The notes under the pieces: model-generated
What the model saw: the letters and a program-made list of their open reading frames with translations, nothing else
Told to the model about the DNA's origin: nothing
Database searches by the model: none
Program-made: the position numbers and the translations under genes
Assembly: GCA_029262375.1 (NCBI GenBank)
Contig: JAJCZM010000031.1
Span: 1-62,786, forward strand
Direction: 5' to 3'
Length of the DNA: 62,786 bases
From: Deltaproteobacteria bacterium
Lineage (GTDB): Bacteria; Desulfobacterota; Binatia; UBA1149; SPBQ01
Shown: positions 26,295 through 34,760 of the stretch, one piece after another
Numbering within the stretch: the first letter of the stretch is position 1
Layout of the letters: every line of letters starts with the position of its first letter

Positions 26295-26519
26295 ATGTCC
26301 GTTTGTAGTCCCCCTGCTGTGGGTTGCGGCCTTCCCCCAGGCCGCAACCCAATCCTCACGATGGTCATTGCGACGACCTTCGTGATGCTCCTTTCGAGCG
26401 GGAACGTTATCGATGGCCGACGGTTCGTGGATGCGCATGCATTTGCGGCTGACAGCATCGCCGACGGACTACGCGACGTGGTCATGACGCGCGGATCTCG
26501 GTCTCGAGATGCTTCGTAG
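26295..26519 (+). CDS. Possible 74-aa small membrane or exported protein
   Basis: The open frame starts with ATG at 26295, preceded by GGAAGAAG at a workable distance, 61 bp after the best sigma-54-like site. It holds one hydrophobic stretch (LTMVIATTFVMLLSSG) and a charged C-terminus. Against it: a perfect 13-bp inverted repeat lies inside its first codons, and I know no related protein. It could instead be untranslated leader of the DUF1566 gene. Confidence 0.3.
   Translation: MSVCSPPAVGCGLPPGRNPILTMVIATTFVMLLSSGNVIDGRRFVDAHAFAADSIADGLRDVVMTRGSRSRDAS
26320..26351 (+). promoter_or_regulatory. Perfect 13-bp hairpin in the leader
   Basis: tgggttgcggcct and aggccgcaaccca pair perfectly around a 6-nt loop. 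No T-run follows, so it is not a standard terminator. It may be an RNA structure in the transcript from the sigma-54-like site. Confidence 0.5.
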
Positions 26520-26641
26520 AAAGAGACCAAGAACGTTGTGAGTGTGCGCTCGTCTGAGGCGAGACATTTCCCTGTGTTCTGCAATCGACTCCCCTCCGCT
26601 TTAGTCGATCGTGGAAGCCAGACGAGACCTGCACTTACAGT

Positions 26642-26692
26642 GCCGGATGCAGCGGGCTGGGCGTACCCCCCGACCGGCTCGCTGCATCCGGC
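26642..26692 (+). promoter_or_regulatory. Second 13-bp hairpin, upstream of the DUF1566 gene
   Basis: gccggatgcagcg pairs perfectly with cgctgcatccggc across a 25-nt loop. It ends 30 bp before the ATG at 26723, so it could control access to the ribosome site or be a protein-binding palindrome. Confidence 0.5.
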
Positions 26693-26722
26693 CTCAGTAT
26701 TGGAAGCAAGCGGCGGTGGTAG

Positions 26723-27562
26723 ATGAGAATTCCCCGACTTCACCCGAAAGAACTCATTGCGATCACCCTGTGTGCCGCCTGGATAGCCATGGTGGCAACC
26801 CCGTCCATCGGTTGGGCCGCGCGACGCATCGCTGATCCCACCACCAAGTGTCAGATCCAGCGCCTCAAGCAGGCTGCCAAGTACGCCAAGTGTTTACTGA
26901 ACGCCGAAGCGCAGGCCGTTCGATCTGCGAATACCGCGCGATTCTCGGACTGCGAGCAGAAGTTCTCGCAGACTTGGGGCGAGGCTGACGCCGCGGGAGG
27001 CTGCCCACCCGATTCCGATCTCTCCTACGTGCGCAACGAAATGGAGTCCGCGGTGTTCTCCGTCGCGGTATCGATCGAAGCAGGCTTCGTTGGAGCAGGG
27101 ACGTTCGTGGATAACGCCGACGGCACGATCACCGATCCGACCACAGGCCTGATGTGGGAAAAGAAAGATGAATCGGGCGGCCTTCACGACCGCGATCGTC
27201 AATTCGAGCGTATCGTCAGCTGGGTTTCCGTCGATGATTGGATCGACGAAGTGAACGGCGAGGATGGAATCGGTTTCGCCGGCTATGGCGACTGGCGACT
27301 CCCAACGATCGCGGAACTACAGACGTTGATCCGCCACGATGCCGCGCATCCGGCCACTGCCAACGAATTTGACGACAGCTGTTTCGATGGCTGCACGGTT
27401 CTGACCTGCAGCTGCACGTCGTCGGGCGATCACTACACTTCCACCGGCTATGCGTTCTTCGATCCGGACTACAGCTGGGTCATCAATTTCTTTGACGGGC
27501 AAAGCAGCGCCGACGCGAACTGGACCATGAACTTCGTGAGACTGGTTCGCGAAGCGAACTAG
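26723..27562 (+). CDS. Secreted DUF1566 (Lcl C-terminal-like) domain protein
   Basis: A 279-residue exported protein. A signal peptide (residues 10-32, ending IGWAA) is followed by a helical, Cys-containing segment (KCQIQRLKQAAKYAKCLL). Next comes the DUF1566 domain with its typical phrases FVDNADGTITDPTTGLMWEK and GYGDWRLPTIAELQTLI, then a Cys-rich insert (CFDGCTVLTCSC). The domain occurs in C-type-lectin-like extracellular proteins. A strong terminator follows. Its position within the polysaccharide locus suggests a cell-surface role; no enzymatic motif is visible. Confidence 0.82.
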   Translation: MRIPRLHPKELIAITLCAAWIAMVATPSIGWAARRIADPTTKCQIQRLKQAAKYAKCLLNAEAQAVRSANTARFSDCEQKFSQTWGEADAAGGCPPDSDLSYVRNEMESAVFSVAVSIEAGFVGAGTFVDNADGTITDPTTGLMWEKKDESGGLHDRDRQFERIVSWVSVDDWIDEVNGEDGIGFAGYGDWRLPTIAELQTLIRHDAAHPATANEFDDSCFDGCTVLTCSCTSSGDHYTSTGYAFFDPDYSWVINFFDGQSSADANWTMNFVRLVREAN

Positions 27563-27582
27563 AGCGAAACGGACGGCAACGA

Positions 27583-27624
27583 AAACGGGGTCGGTGCTGT
27601 ATGCGCCGACCCCGTTTCTATTGG
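27583..27624 (+). terminator. Rho-independent-type terminator after the DUF1566 gene
   Basis: aaacggggtcgg and ccgaccccgttt form a perfect 12-bp stem with an 11-nt loop, starting 20 bp after the stop codon. The stem runs into a T-containing tail (gtttctattgg). A 14-bp tandem repeat (cccgtttctattgg twice, 27611-27638) overlaps the right arm. The palindrome could serve the convergent gene as well. Confidence 0.8.
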
Positions 27625-27660
27625 CCCGTTTCTATTGGAAGGGCAGTCTTGGTGCGTCCG

Positions 27661-28527
27661 CTACGCGGCGCCCGCACCCATGGACGGTCTGCCGATATGC
27701 CCGTGCCCGCTATCGCTCGGCCCGTTGCGAATCCGATCGGAGATGATCTTCAGGGCCAGGCGCGTCAGGTAGCTGACGTCACGTGCGTAGCGACCACCGA
27801 GTCGTCGCGGTTCTTGAAGGAATCGATAGAGCCACTCGACTCCGAAACGTTGCCACATGATCGGTGCGCGCTTTACGCGACCGGAGATGAAGTCCAGCGT
27901 GGCGCCTACTCCGATCACGACTTTGCAGCCGAAGTTTTCGAGGTACTTCCCGAGGAAGATCTCCTGCTTCGGCGTTCCGAGTGCAGCGATCAATAGATCG
28001 GCTCCGCTCTCGCGGATCAGTTGCGCGGTGGCCAGGCAGCCTTCCTCATCGTTGAGGTCGATCATCGGAGACGCAACGCCCACGATGTTCAGTCCGGGGT
28101 GCTTTTCACGCATGATCTGCGCGGCGCGTTCGCCTACGCCGTCGGCGGCACCGAGCAGAAACACGCTGCTCCCGCGTTCTTCCGCGACGGCAATCAAGGG
28201 CATGACCATGTCCGATCCGGCAACGCGTTCGGCGATGGGTTTCTCGAGCAATCGGGAGAGCCACACCAACGGTTGCCCGTCGGCGGTGATGATTGCCGAA
28301 CGCGAAAGCGTCGAACGCAATTCATCGTGGTGACTCGTCACCTCGAGAAAATCCAAGTTTGCGGTCGCTACCTGGCGCGGCGTCGTTTCACCGAGCCAGC
28401 GATCGATTAGCGAGATGGTCTCGTCGAAACCGAGGCGCGACACGCGGAGCGCGTCGAGTTGTACCTCAGGAATAATCCCGCCCTCGCTGGGCGAAAGCTG
28501 GCACGCGTCTTTGTCTTGCGTGCTCAT
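27661..28527 (-). CDS. WecB/TagA/CpsF-family glycosyltransferase
   Basis: A 288-residue family-26 glycosyltransferase (N-acetylmannosaminyl-type). Family motifs: ATANLDFL (54-61), ADGQPLVWLSR (82-92), VFLLGAADGVGERAA, ALGTPKQEIF and VGVGATLDFISG. It adds a sugar to a lipid-linked precursor at the inner face of the membrane. It is the last gene of a short operon; its ATG overlaps the stop of the upstream GT2 gene as ATGA. The start at 28527 is chosen for that overlap. It lacks a transmembrane anchor. Confidence 0.9.
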   Translation of the reverse strand: MSTQDKDACQLSPSEGGIIPEVQLDALRVSRLGFDETISLIDRWLGETTPRQVATANLDFLEVTSHHDELRSTLSRSAIITADGQPLVWLSRLLEKPIAERVAGSDMVMPLIAVAEERGSSVFLLGAADGVGERAAQIMREKHPGLNIVGVASPMIDLNDEEGCLATAQLIRESGADLLIAALGTPKQEIFLGKYLENFGCKVVIGVGATLDFISGRVKRAPIMWQRFGVEWLYRFLQEPRRLGGRYARDVSYLTRLALKIISDRIRNGPSDSGHGHIGRPSMGAGAA

Positions 28528-29438
28528 CTGACCTGACCGGCCAGAACGAGCTGCTTGAGCCGTCCGAGCTGCCACTGTTGCAGATCCGTGCGGAACGCCG
28601 GGTCGCCGTAGCGCGGCTTACGTTGGATCGCAGCCTTCAGATAGCCGATCAGGATCAACAGGCCGCCGATGATGTACGGCTTCTCGGCCATGCGCAGTCC
28701 TGCGCTCGCAATCATGTAGGCCGGATGCGTACCCATGAACCATTGCCCGAATCCCCAACGCATGCGGCCGCGCAGTACGTTCTTGTCGGATGAACCCATG
28801 AGACGGTGATGAATGATGCTGAGCTCGGGGATCTGGAAACTGCGCGTCTTCCATCCGGCCTGACGCGCTTTGTGGAAGTCGATTCCGTCCCACATGACCT
28901 CGGCGACCAGTCCGCCGATCTCTTCGAAGCATTGGCGCTTGTAGAGTTTCCATTGGCCGGCGACCATTTCATCGATCATGAACTCTTCGACGACACCGTC
29001 TTGCTCGGGGCGATAGACTTTGCCGCTCGCCGATCCGAGTTTCTCGTCCGCATCGAACTCTTGGATGATGCGCTCCAGGTAGTTGGGTCCGAAGCTCAAG
29101 TCCGCGTCGAGCTTTCCGACGTAGTCCCATTCGATCTCCGTCGTTTCGAGCCCGTCGTTGAACGTATCGATTACGCCGCCGCCGAGCTTTCGAAAGCCGC
29201 GGTCGCCGCGGCGTACGAGACGGATCCAGCTGTACTGTTGGGCGGCTCGTTCGACGATTTCGGCAGTCGAATCGGTCGAGCCGTCGTCAACGATTACCCA
29301 CTCGGTCGGTAGCAACTTCTGCGCGGCCATCGATTCGATCGTACGCGGAAGAAGCCGTTCTTCGTTGCGAACTGGAGAGATCACGACGATCTTCGGTGTA
29401 CTTTGCTTCTTGCTACTAGATTTCTTGTTCTCGGCCAT
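28524..29438 (-). CDS. Family-2 glycosyltransferase
   Basis: A 304-residue GT-A-fold transferase. The N-terminus is Lys/Ser-rich. It shows VVISPVRNEERLLPRT, VIVDDGSTDST (48-58), KLDADLSFGPNYLERI (metal-binding DxD) and IGGLVAEVMWDGIDFHKAR, a layout like dolichyl-phosphate mannose synthase-type enzymes. There are hydrophobic helices near the end (PYIIGGLLILIGYLKAA). The ATG at 29438 is preceded by GGAGG and stands 44 bp after a sigma-54-like promoter; the WecB gene follows with an ATGA overlap. Confidence 0.9.
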   Translation of the reverse strand: MAENKKSSSKKQSTPKIVVISPVRNEERLLPRTIESMAAQKLLPTEWVIVDDGSTDSTAEIVERAAQQYSWIRLVRRGDRGFRKLGGGVIDTFNDGLETTEIEWDYVGKLDADLSFGPNYLERIIQEFDADEKLGSASGKVYRPEQDGVVEEFMIDEMVAGQWKLYKRQCFEEIGGLVAEVMWDGIDFHKARQAGWKTRSFQIPELSIIHHRLMGSSDKNVLRGRMRWGFGQWFMGTHPAYMIASAGLRMAEKPYIIGGLLILIGYLKAAIQRKPRYGDPAFRTDLQQWQLGRLKQLVLAGQVR

Positions 29439-29481
29439 GTTCCGTTCCTCCACAGTTACAACTAGCTGGATGGGTACTGAA

Positions 29482-29497
29482 GCACGCTCTGTGCCAG
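29482..29497 (-). promoter_or_regulatory. Sigma-54-type promoter for the GT2-WecB operon
   Basis: Read on the minus strand, tggcacagagcgtgct has TGGCAC and TGCT with a GG-N10-GC core (one mismatch to TTGC). It is 44 bp upstream of the GT2 start at 29438. Confidence 0.65.
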
Positions 29498-29600
29498 CTC
29501 TTCTCTAGTGTTGCCTGCATTTTCCTAGTTCCGATCGGCCATGCGACGTACGAATGAGTGCGTACGGCGGGCGGACGATTCGCAATTGCCGCGGCGATGT

Positions 29601-30890
29601 CTATGTCGCCGGGGTAGCCGCCGGTCCGCCGAATACGACATCGCCTGGGGCATGGTCGTTCGGTGTGGCCAGCATCAGTTTCGCCAGCGATTGCGCGTTT
29701 CGCATGGCGTTGAATTCTGCATCGACGAACGCGCGGCCGCGCGCGCCGATCTGCTCGCGCAGTTGTCCCGACGAGAGCAGACGCGATATCGCAGTCGCCA
29801 GTTCGTCAATGTCTTCCGAGTTCACGAGAAACCCCGTGTCGTCGTTCTCAATCAGCTCGGGGATGCCGGAGATTGGGCTCGATACGACCGGTATACCGCA
29901 AGCCATCGCTTCCATGAGGCACACCGGGATACCGTCGACGTCGCCGCCATCGGGATCTATTCGGCAGGGCAGGACGAACGTGTCGCAGTTGCCTAGTTCA
30001 CGACGTACCTCGTCCTTGGCAATGGCTCCGAGGAACGTGGTGTTTTCGGTCAGGCCGAGATTGTCCGTCAGCTCGGTGAGCTGCACGCGTTGGGGGCCGT
30101 CGCCGGCAAGGCGAAGCTGCGCGTTGGGAATCGTCTTTACGACCTCGGCGAAAGCGCGCAGTAGTAGGTCAAAACCTTTCTTGGGCACGAGCCGCCCGAG
30201 TGCGAACACCAGGGGGACGGTACTGGCCGAGCTGCCTTTGCTGGGTGCGAAATCGTTGAGGTCTACACCGCAATGAACCAATTCGACCTTCTCACCGATG
30301 CTCCCGAGTTGCTCCCGGAAGAAGCGTTGGTTCGCCTCTGAGATCGTCACGAACGCTTTCGCACGCGAGATTTTCTCTGCCAGCAGCGAGGCTTCTACGT
30401 AAATGTCGTTGGCGTGCGAGGTTACGCTGAAGCTGATGTTTGCCCCGAGCGCCGCGTACATGCCGACGGTAGCGGGGGAGTGCGCGAAGTGGATGTGAAG
30501 ATGCGACACGCCCGCCGACTCCAAGCGAGGCGAGAGCGAGAGGCCGGCCACCGCTTGAACGAGAAGACGAATTCGTTGTCGGTTCGAGCTGAATGTGCCG
30601 AACACGAGATCTCTTACCGCTAGGCCCAGAACGGCGAGCGTGCGGATTGGATGTCGCTCGAACATATGGAGAAATCCCAACAGCAAACGACCGCTATCGC
30701 CGTACACGGTGTCCGTCTCTGCAAGGAAGCGTCGTCCGTCCGGAGACACATCGTCAGGATCTACGGGGTGAATCGAGAACGGAGTGACCGATACGCCTTC
30801 GTTGCGCAGCGCGAGAATCTCGCGATACACGAACGTTGCCGATACCGAGGGAATCTCAGAAGCGAGATAGGCGACGTGCGGCTGATTCAC
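29601..30890 (-). CDS. Family-4 glycosyltransferase
   Basis: A 429-residue GT-B-fold transferase. The N-terminal lobe opens with VAYLASEIPSVSATFVYRE. The C-terminal nucleotide-sugar lobe has FALGRLVPKKGFDLLL, LRLAGDGPQ, and the EX7E-type region GIPVCLMEAMACGIPVVSS. The family adds hexoses to lipid-linked oligosaccharides. The GTG at 30890 overlaps the preceding stop (TAGTG) and is preferred to a TTG two codons earlier. It is third and last in the flippase-led operon. Confidence 0.9.
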   Translation of the reverse strand: MNQPHVAYLASEIPSVSATFVYREILALRNEGVSVTPFSIHPVDPDDVSPDGRRFLAETDTVYGDSGRLLLGFLHMFERHPIRTLAVLGLAVRDLVFGTFSSNRQRIRLLVQAVAGLSLSPRLESAGVSHLHIHFAHSPATVGMYAALGANISFSVTSHANDIYVEASLLAEKISRAKAFVTISEANQRFFREQLGSIGEKVELVHCGVDLNDFAPSKGSSASTVPLVFALGRLVPKKGFDLLLRAFAEVVKTIPNAQLRLAGDGPQRVQLTELTDNLGLTENTTFLGAIAKDEVRRELGNCDTFVLPCRIDPDGGDVDGIPVCLMEAMACGIPVVSSPISGIPELIENDDTGFLVNSEDIDELATAISRLLSSGQLREQIGARGRAFVDAEFNAMRNAQSLAKLMLATPNDHAPGDVVFGGPAATPAT

Positions 30891-31783
30891 TACCAAGCTC
30901 CTACAGGCATTCCGAGTGCCGACTTGGCCACGCGAACGAGCTTTCGGCTCGCGTGGATGGCTTCGATGGCGAGCGATGCATGGACTCCGTAGTGCTTACG
31001 GAAGTAGATACGGCGACTGTCGGTATAGAATCCCAGTGAGAGGCCGGACAGCGTCTCTTGGCCCGACACGGCGACACTCGAGCCGCCGATGTGCACGATC
31101 GACACCGTGGGAAGATGTCGGACCTCCCAACCTGCTTCGCCGGCGCGTTTACACCAGTCGGTCTCTTCGTAGTAGAGGAAGAACGATTCGTCGAGAAGAC
31201 CGATGTCCTCGAGTGCGTCGCGACGCATGAGCATGCAGGCTCCGGAGATCCAGTCGACGGCGCTCGATTGCACGGGCTGATCCGTGCCCATGTCCTTGAT
31301 GCCGATTGCGCCGGCGATCGGCGCCAGGTGTCGCGCGAATTCCTGCTTCACTGTCGGGAAGTTCTGCGTGCTGACCTGAGGATTTCCGGATTCGCACGTC
31401 AGTTTCGGCCCCACGACTGCGGCCTTAGGATGCGCGTCGAGTTCAGCCAGCAGGCCGGCGATGGTACCCGGGTGCACGACGCAGTCCGGGTTGAGGAGCA
31501 TGACGTGCGGGGACTGCGACCGGCGAATCCCCACGTTGCACCCGCGTGCGAAGCCGACGTTCTCATCCAGCGGTACGACGGTGACCGTCGGGTAGGCGGC
31601 TGCGATTTCTTCGGCGGTTCCGTCATCGCTGCACGAATCGACGACGATCACTTCGACCTTGCTGCTGGGCCCGTCCGGCAAGTAGCCGTCCGCCGCGAGA
31701 GAGTCGAGGCAGCGATTGATGACGCCCTTCGACTTGAAGGTTACAGTGATGATCGTGAGATCAGGGGTTTTGTTCGTGTTCAT
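30890..31783 (-). CDS. Family-2 glycosyltransferase, rhamnosyltransferase-like
   Basis: A 297-residue GT2 enzyme. Motifs: LTIITVTFKSKGVINRCL, VIVVDSCSDDGTAEE, VGFARGCNVGIRRS, LLNPDCVVHPG and ISGACMLMRRDALEDIG, a set characteristic of WbbL-like rhamnosyltransferases. A Tyr/Arg-rich segment near the end (DSRRIYFRKHYG) is also typical. Its ATG overlaps the flippase stop as ATGA, and its own stop overlaps the next GTG, so the three genes are coupled. Probably cytoplasmic-face and membrane-associated. Confidence 0.9.
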   Translation of the reverse strand: MNTNKTPDLTIITVTFKSKGVINRCLDSLAADGYLPDGPSSKVEVIVVDSCSDDGTAEEIAAAYPTVTVVPLDENVGFARGCNVGIRRSQSPHVMLLNPDCVVHPGTIAGLLAELDAHPKAAVVGPKLTCESGNPQVSTQNFPTVKQEFARHLAPIAGAIGIKDMGTDQPVQSSAVDWISGACMLMRRDALEDIGLLDESFFLYYEETDWCKRAGEAGWEVRHLPTVSIVHIGGSSVAVSGQETLSGLSLGFYTDSRRIYFRKHYGVHASLAIEAIHASRKLVRVAKSALGMPVGAW

Positions 31784-33426
31784 GCCGAGCTTGCCTCCGC
31801 AGCAGTAGGATTGGTCCGACGAGACACGAGCTTGCGAGCGAACTGTTCGATCGCTTCGCGTTCAGACGGATCGAGAATCAAGAGAAAGGATGTTGCCGTT
31901 GCGCCGAGTCCGACGATTCCTGCGCCGACGATGACTTCGGCGACTAGATAGGAGCGCGCCGTACCGGCCGCATCGCCGGCGAGTAGGAATGCGCACACCA
32001 TGGCCCAACCAAGGGCCGATGCGGCGGGGCCGACGACGTCGCGCAGAAGCGCGTCGCGTGGAACACCGAGTTTCGGTAGTGCGAGTACCAGTAAGAGGGT
32101 CGATGCCGCCGCTTGCGCGATCGCGGCACCCGTTGCGACGCCGACGATGCCGTAGTGCATCGCCGCGAGCGGGATTAGCGCTGCGCCCACGATGAGCCAT
32201 ACCACGGTGTACATCAGTTCGAGGCGCGGCTGGGCCAGCCCGCGAAGGATGGACGTGGCTGGTCCGGTCGTCAGGTGGATGTAGGCCGATATCGACAAGA
32301 TGCGCAGTGTCCAGATGACCTGCGTGTGTCCTTCACCGAGCCAGGCGGTGACGATTTCGGGGGCCATCGCTACCAGAAACGCCAACGGTGCCGCAGCGGC
32401 GATTGCGACCGCGCGTGTCGTCGTCCGCAGCAGGCCACTGAGTTGTTCGGCGTGTTTTTCTGCACGACCTCTCAGATCGGCAGCTGCCGGAACGAGCGGT
32501 GCGAGCGCATGGGTCGGTAGCGCGGCTGCCAGCGTCACCAGCTTGCGACCGAGTTCGTAGGAACCAGCCGCCGCCAGACCGGCGAGGTGGGCGAGAGACA
32601 GTCGCTCGAGCGACGTGATCATCAGGTGGATGATCCCGAGCAATTGGATCGAGCCACCGAACTTGAAGATGTCGGCTGCGATCGTTCGGTCCAGCCGGCC
32701 GGGCATCGCTTTGAGTCCCGGGATCTCGCGGCGCGCGTAGTAGGCATACACGGGGATCGGCGCCACCATTCGGATTGCGTAAGCCAGCGAAAGGGAGGCG
32801 AGTCCGCCGCCGAAAATGAGGAAACCGATGATCAGTACGGCCTCCAACATGAGCGCCGAAGCATCGACCATCTTTACGCGGGGATACTGCTGTAAGGCTT
32901 CCAGCGTGCTTTGGTAGCCGCCGAAAACGAGCGCAGCGAATGTAGCCAATACTGTGATTTGGAAGGCGAGGACGGCTTCCGTGTAAAGCTCCGGCGTGGT
33001 GCCGAGCACGAAAACGATCTTATTGGCGAAGATGAGCAGCAATCCGCCCATCGCGAGGCACAAAAAGAGTCCTAGTGTCGCGGTAGTTTGCAGAACTGCA
33101 TTGACCCGATCATTGCGTCCGGCAGCGCGGTACTGGGCGATATAAGATATGGCCGAGCTCGTGAAACCCATTCGATGTAGGCCGAACCAGCCCAACGCGA
33201 CGAAGAGAATCGACCAGAAGCCGTAAGCCTCCAGTCCGATCTTCGCCAGCACGAACGGTGTCAGCAGGAAGCGCGTTCCGAGGTAGAGAACCTGAGAAAG
33301 CACTCCGGCGGCGGAGCTCTTCGCGATGCCCCCGGCCGATGAGACATCACCGCGGTCGGTGTTCTGCGCCGCTGCGTCGGCGTTGCTGTTCGCTAGGTCC
33401 GCGTCGATTTCCGTTGGTTTGTCCAT
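31780..33426 (-). CDS. Wzx-type polysaccharide flippase
   Basis: A 548-residue membrane protein of the MATE-like flippase superfamily with about 12-14 hydrophobic segments. It starts with a charged, Asp/Ala-rich cytoplasmic tail. SSAAGVLSQVLYLGTRFLL opens the first membrane helix. It should move the undecaprenyl-linked repeat unit across the inner membrane. It heads an operon with the two following glycosyltransferases (ATGA overlap at 31780). A predicted sigma-54 site is 86 bp upstream. Confidence 0.88.
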   Translation of the reverse strand: MDKPTEIDADLANSNADAAAQNTDRGDVSSAGGIAKSSAAGVLSQVLYLGTRFLLTPFVLAKIGLEAYGFWSILFVALGWFGLHRMGFTSSAISYIAQYRAAGRNDRVNAVLQTTATLGLFLCLAMGGLLLIFANKIVFVLGTTPELYTEAVLAFQITVLATFAALVFGGYQSTLEALQQYPRVKMVDASALMLEAVLIIGFLIFGGGLASLSLAYAIRMVAPIPVYAYYARREIPGLKAMPGRLDRTIAADIFKFGGSIQLLGIIHLMITSLERLSLAHLAGLAAAGSYELGRKLVTLAAALPTHALAPLVPAAADLRGRAEKHAEQLSGLLRTTTRAVAIAAAAPLAFLVAMAPEIVTAWLGEGHTQVIWTLRILSISAYIHLTTGPATSILRGLAQPRLELMYTVVWLIVGAALIPLAAMHYGIVGVATGAAIAQAAASTLLLVLALPKLGVPRDALLRDVVGPAASALGWAMVCAFLLAGDAAGTARSYLVAEVIVGAGIVGLGATATSFLLILDPSEREAIEQFARKLVSRRTNPTAAEASSA

Positions 33427-33511
33427 GCTCTCCGCACGGCGGGCCGTATGTCGTGCGACATGGCATCTGCCTGTCGTTCACGACCCCGGGCTCCGGCGCG
33501 TTGACGCAAGG

Positions 33512-33527
33512 TGCAGAGAGCGTGCCA
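33512..33527 (-). promoter_or_regulatory. Sigma-54-type promoter for the flippase operon
   Basis: On the minus strand tggcacgctctctgca matches TGGCACG-N4-TTGCW with one mismatch and the GG-N10-GC core. It lies 86 bp before the ATG at 33426, in the divergent region shared with the export gene at 33636. I see no sigma-54 site for the export gene. Confidence 0.65.
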
Positions 33528-33635
33528 GCCCTAGTCCCGCGCGGTTTTTCCGCGGAAGAGCCTTCAGAGCGCATGGTAATCTATAGAGATCCCAGCACGC
33601 GGGCCCGCTACGCGTGCGTGTGAAAGCAGGCCGTG

Positions 33636-34751
33636 ATGAACCGCATGAGCTCCTACGCGTCAAAATTCCGACGAAGTGCGTTATCTTTTGGCGCATCGAC
33701 CGACACACACGAACGGCACCCGGCGGGTTGGTTGTTCCGGATCGGCACAGTGGTGCTGCTCGCTCTCACGATTGCCGGCTGTGCTGCGCTCAAGCGTCAA
33801 CCGGAAGGTTTCGTCAACGGCCACGAAGCCATCATCGCGGGCAACCAACACGCCTCGAGTGATGTCGATCCGCGATTGCTGGAGCGACGTTCGACGCCGC
33901 ATCCCGTCACGCCGTCCTATCGGCTCGGACCCGGTGACGAACTCAACGTGATGATCATCGGCGAAGATGAACTGTCGGGAATCCACAAGATTGGTCCGGA
34001 CGGTTCCATCGTGATGCCGCTCATCGGCGACGTGTCCGTCGATGGTTTGACGCGGGCCCAAGCCAACACGCTGGTCGCCGACAGGCTGCAGCCCTTCTTT
34101 GACGGACGTCGTGACGTCGCGATCGAAGTCACTCTTTACGAGAACAACAAGGTCTACGTGCTCGGGCGTGTCGAACAGCCGGGCATTGTCGAACTCACGG
34201 GTGAGGGGACGCTGCTGCAGGCACTTGCAGAAGCCGGCGGCCTACCGGTTCGTGAGTATCGAAGCTATCTCGCGCGCGCTGCGATCATCCGCGGGCGCGA
34301 CGAAATCCTCTGGGTCGATCTGATCGATCTGTTCCAGAACGGGAACCTGCAAGGCAACATCCCACTGCGAAACGGCGACATCGTCTACGTTCCCGATTCG
34401 GAAGACACCATCGTCTTCGTGATGGGAGAAGTCGTGAATCCGGGGGCGATCCCGATCAAAGTGCGGCTCAACCTCACACAGGCGTTGGCGCAGGCCGGTG
34501 GTCCCACCGAGGACGCCGATTGGGAAGCGGTCTATCTGATTCGTAGCAAAGAGCGCGGCGGTCCCGGTGAGCCGGTGCGCATCAGCCTGGCCGACATCAT
34601 CAAGCGCGCCGACTTCACGCAGAACTACGTCCTGAAGTCCGGTGACATTCTCTACATCGCCCGCAATGGTCTCGCCGATATCAACTACTACTTGCGTCAG
34701 CTCCAGCCGGTCACCGAGCCGCTGGGTATCTACACGATCCTGAAACAATAG
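33636..34751 (+). CDS. Wza-like polysaccharide export lipoprotein
   Basis: A 371-residue outer-membrane export protein. The signal peptide ends TIAGC (lipid Cys 49, after an unusually long N-terminus). The polysaccharide-export domain begins YRLGPGDELNVMIIGEDEL and continues PLIGDVSVDGLTRAQA. Two SLBB domains follow (KVYVLGRVEQPGIVEL and VFVMGEVVNPGAIPI). It would form the periplasm-spanning exit channel together with the Wzz-like partner, whose start is 9 bp beyond its stop. The ATG at 33636 is chosen over a GTG one codon earlier. Confidence 0.92.
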   Translation: MNRMSSYASKFRRSALSFGASTDTHERHPAGWLFRIGTVVLLALTIAGCAALKRQPEGFVNGHEAIIAGNQHASSDVDPRLLERRSTPHPVTPSYRLGPGDELNVMIIGEDELSGIHKIGPDGSIVMPLIGDVSVDGLTRAQANTLVADRLQPFFDGRRDVAIEVTLYENNKVYVLGRVEQPGIVELTGEGTLLQALAEAGGLPVREYRSYLARAAIIRGRDEILWVDLIDLFQNGNLQGNIPLRNGDIVYVPDSEDTIVFVMGEVVNPGAIPIKVRLNLTQALAQAGGPTEDADWEAVYLIRSKERGGPGEPVRISLADIIKRADFTQNYVLKSGDILYIARNGLADINYYLRQLQPVTEPLGIYTILKQ

Positions 34752-34760
34752 AAGCGACGA

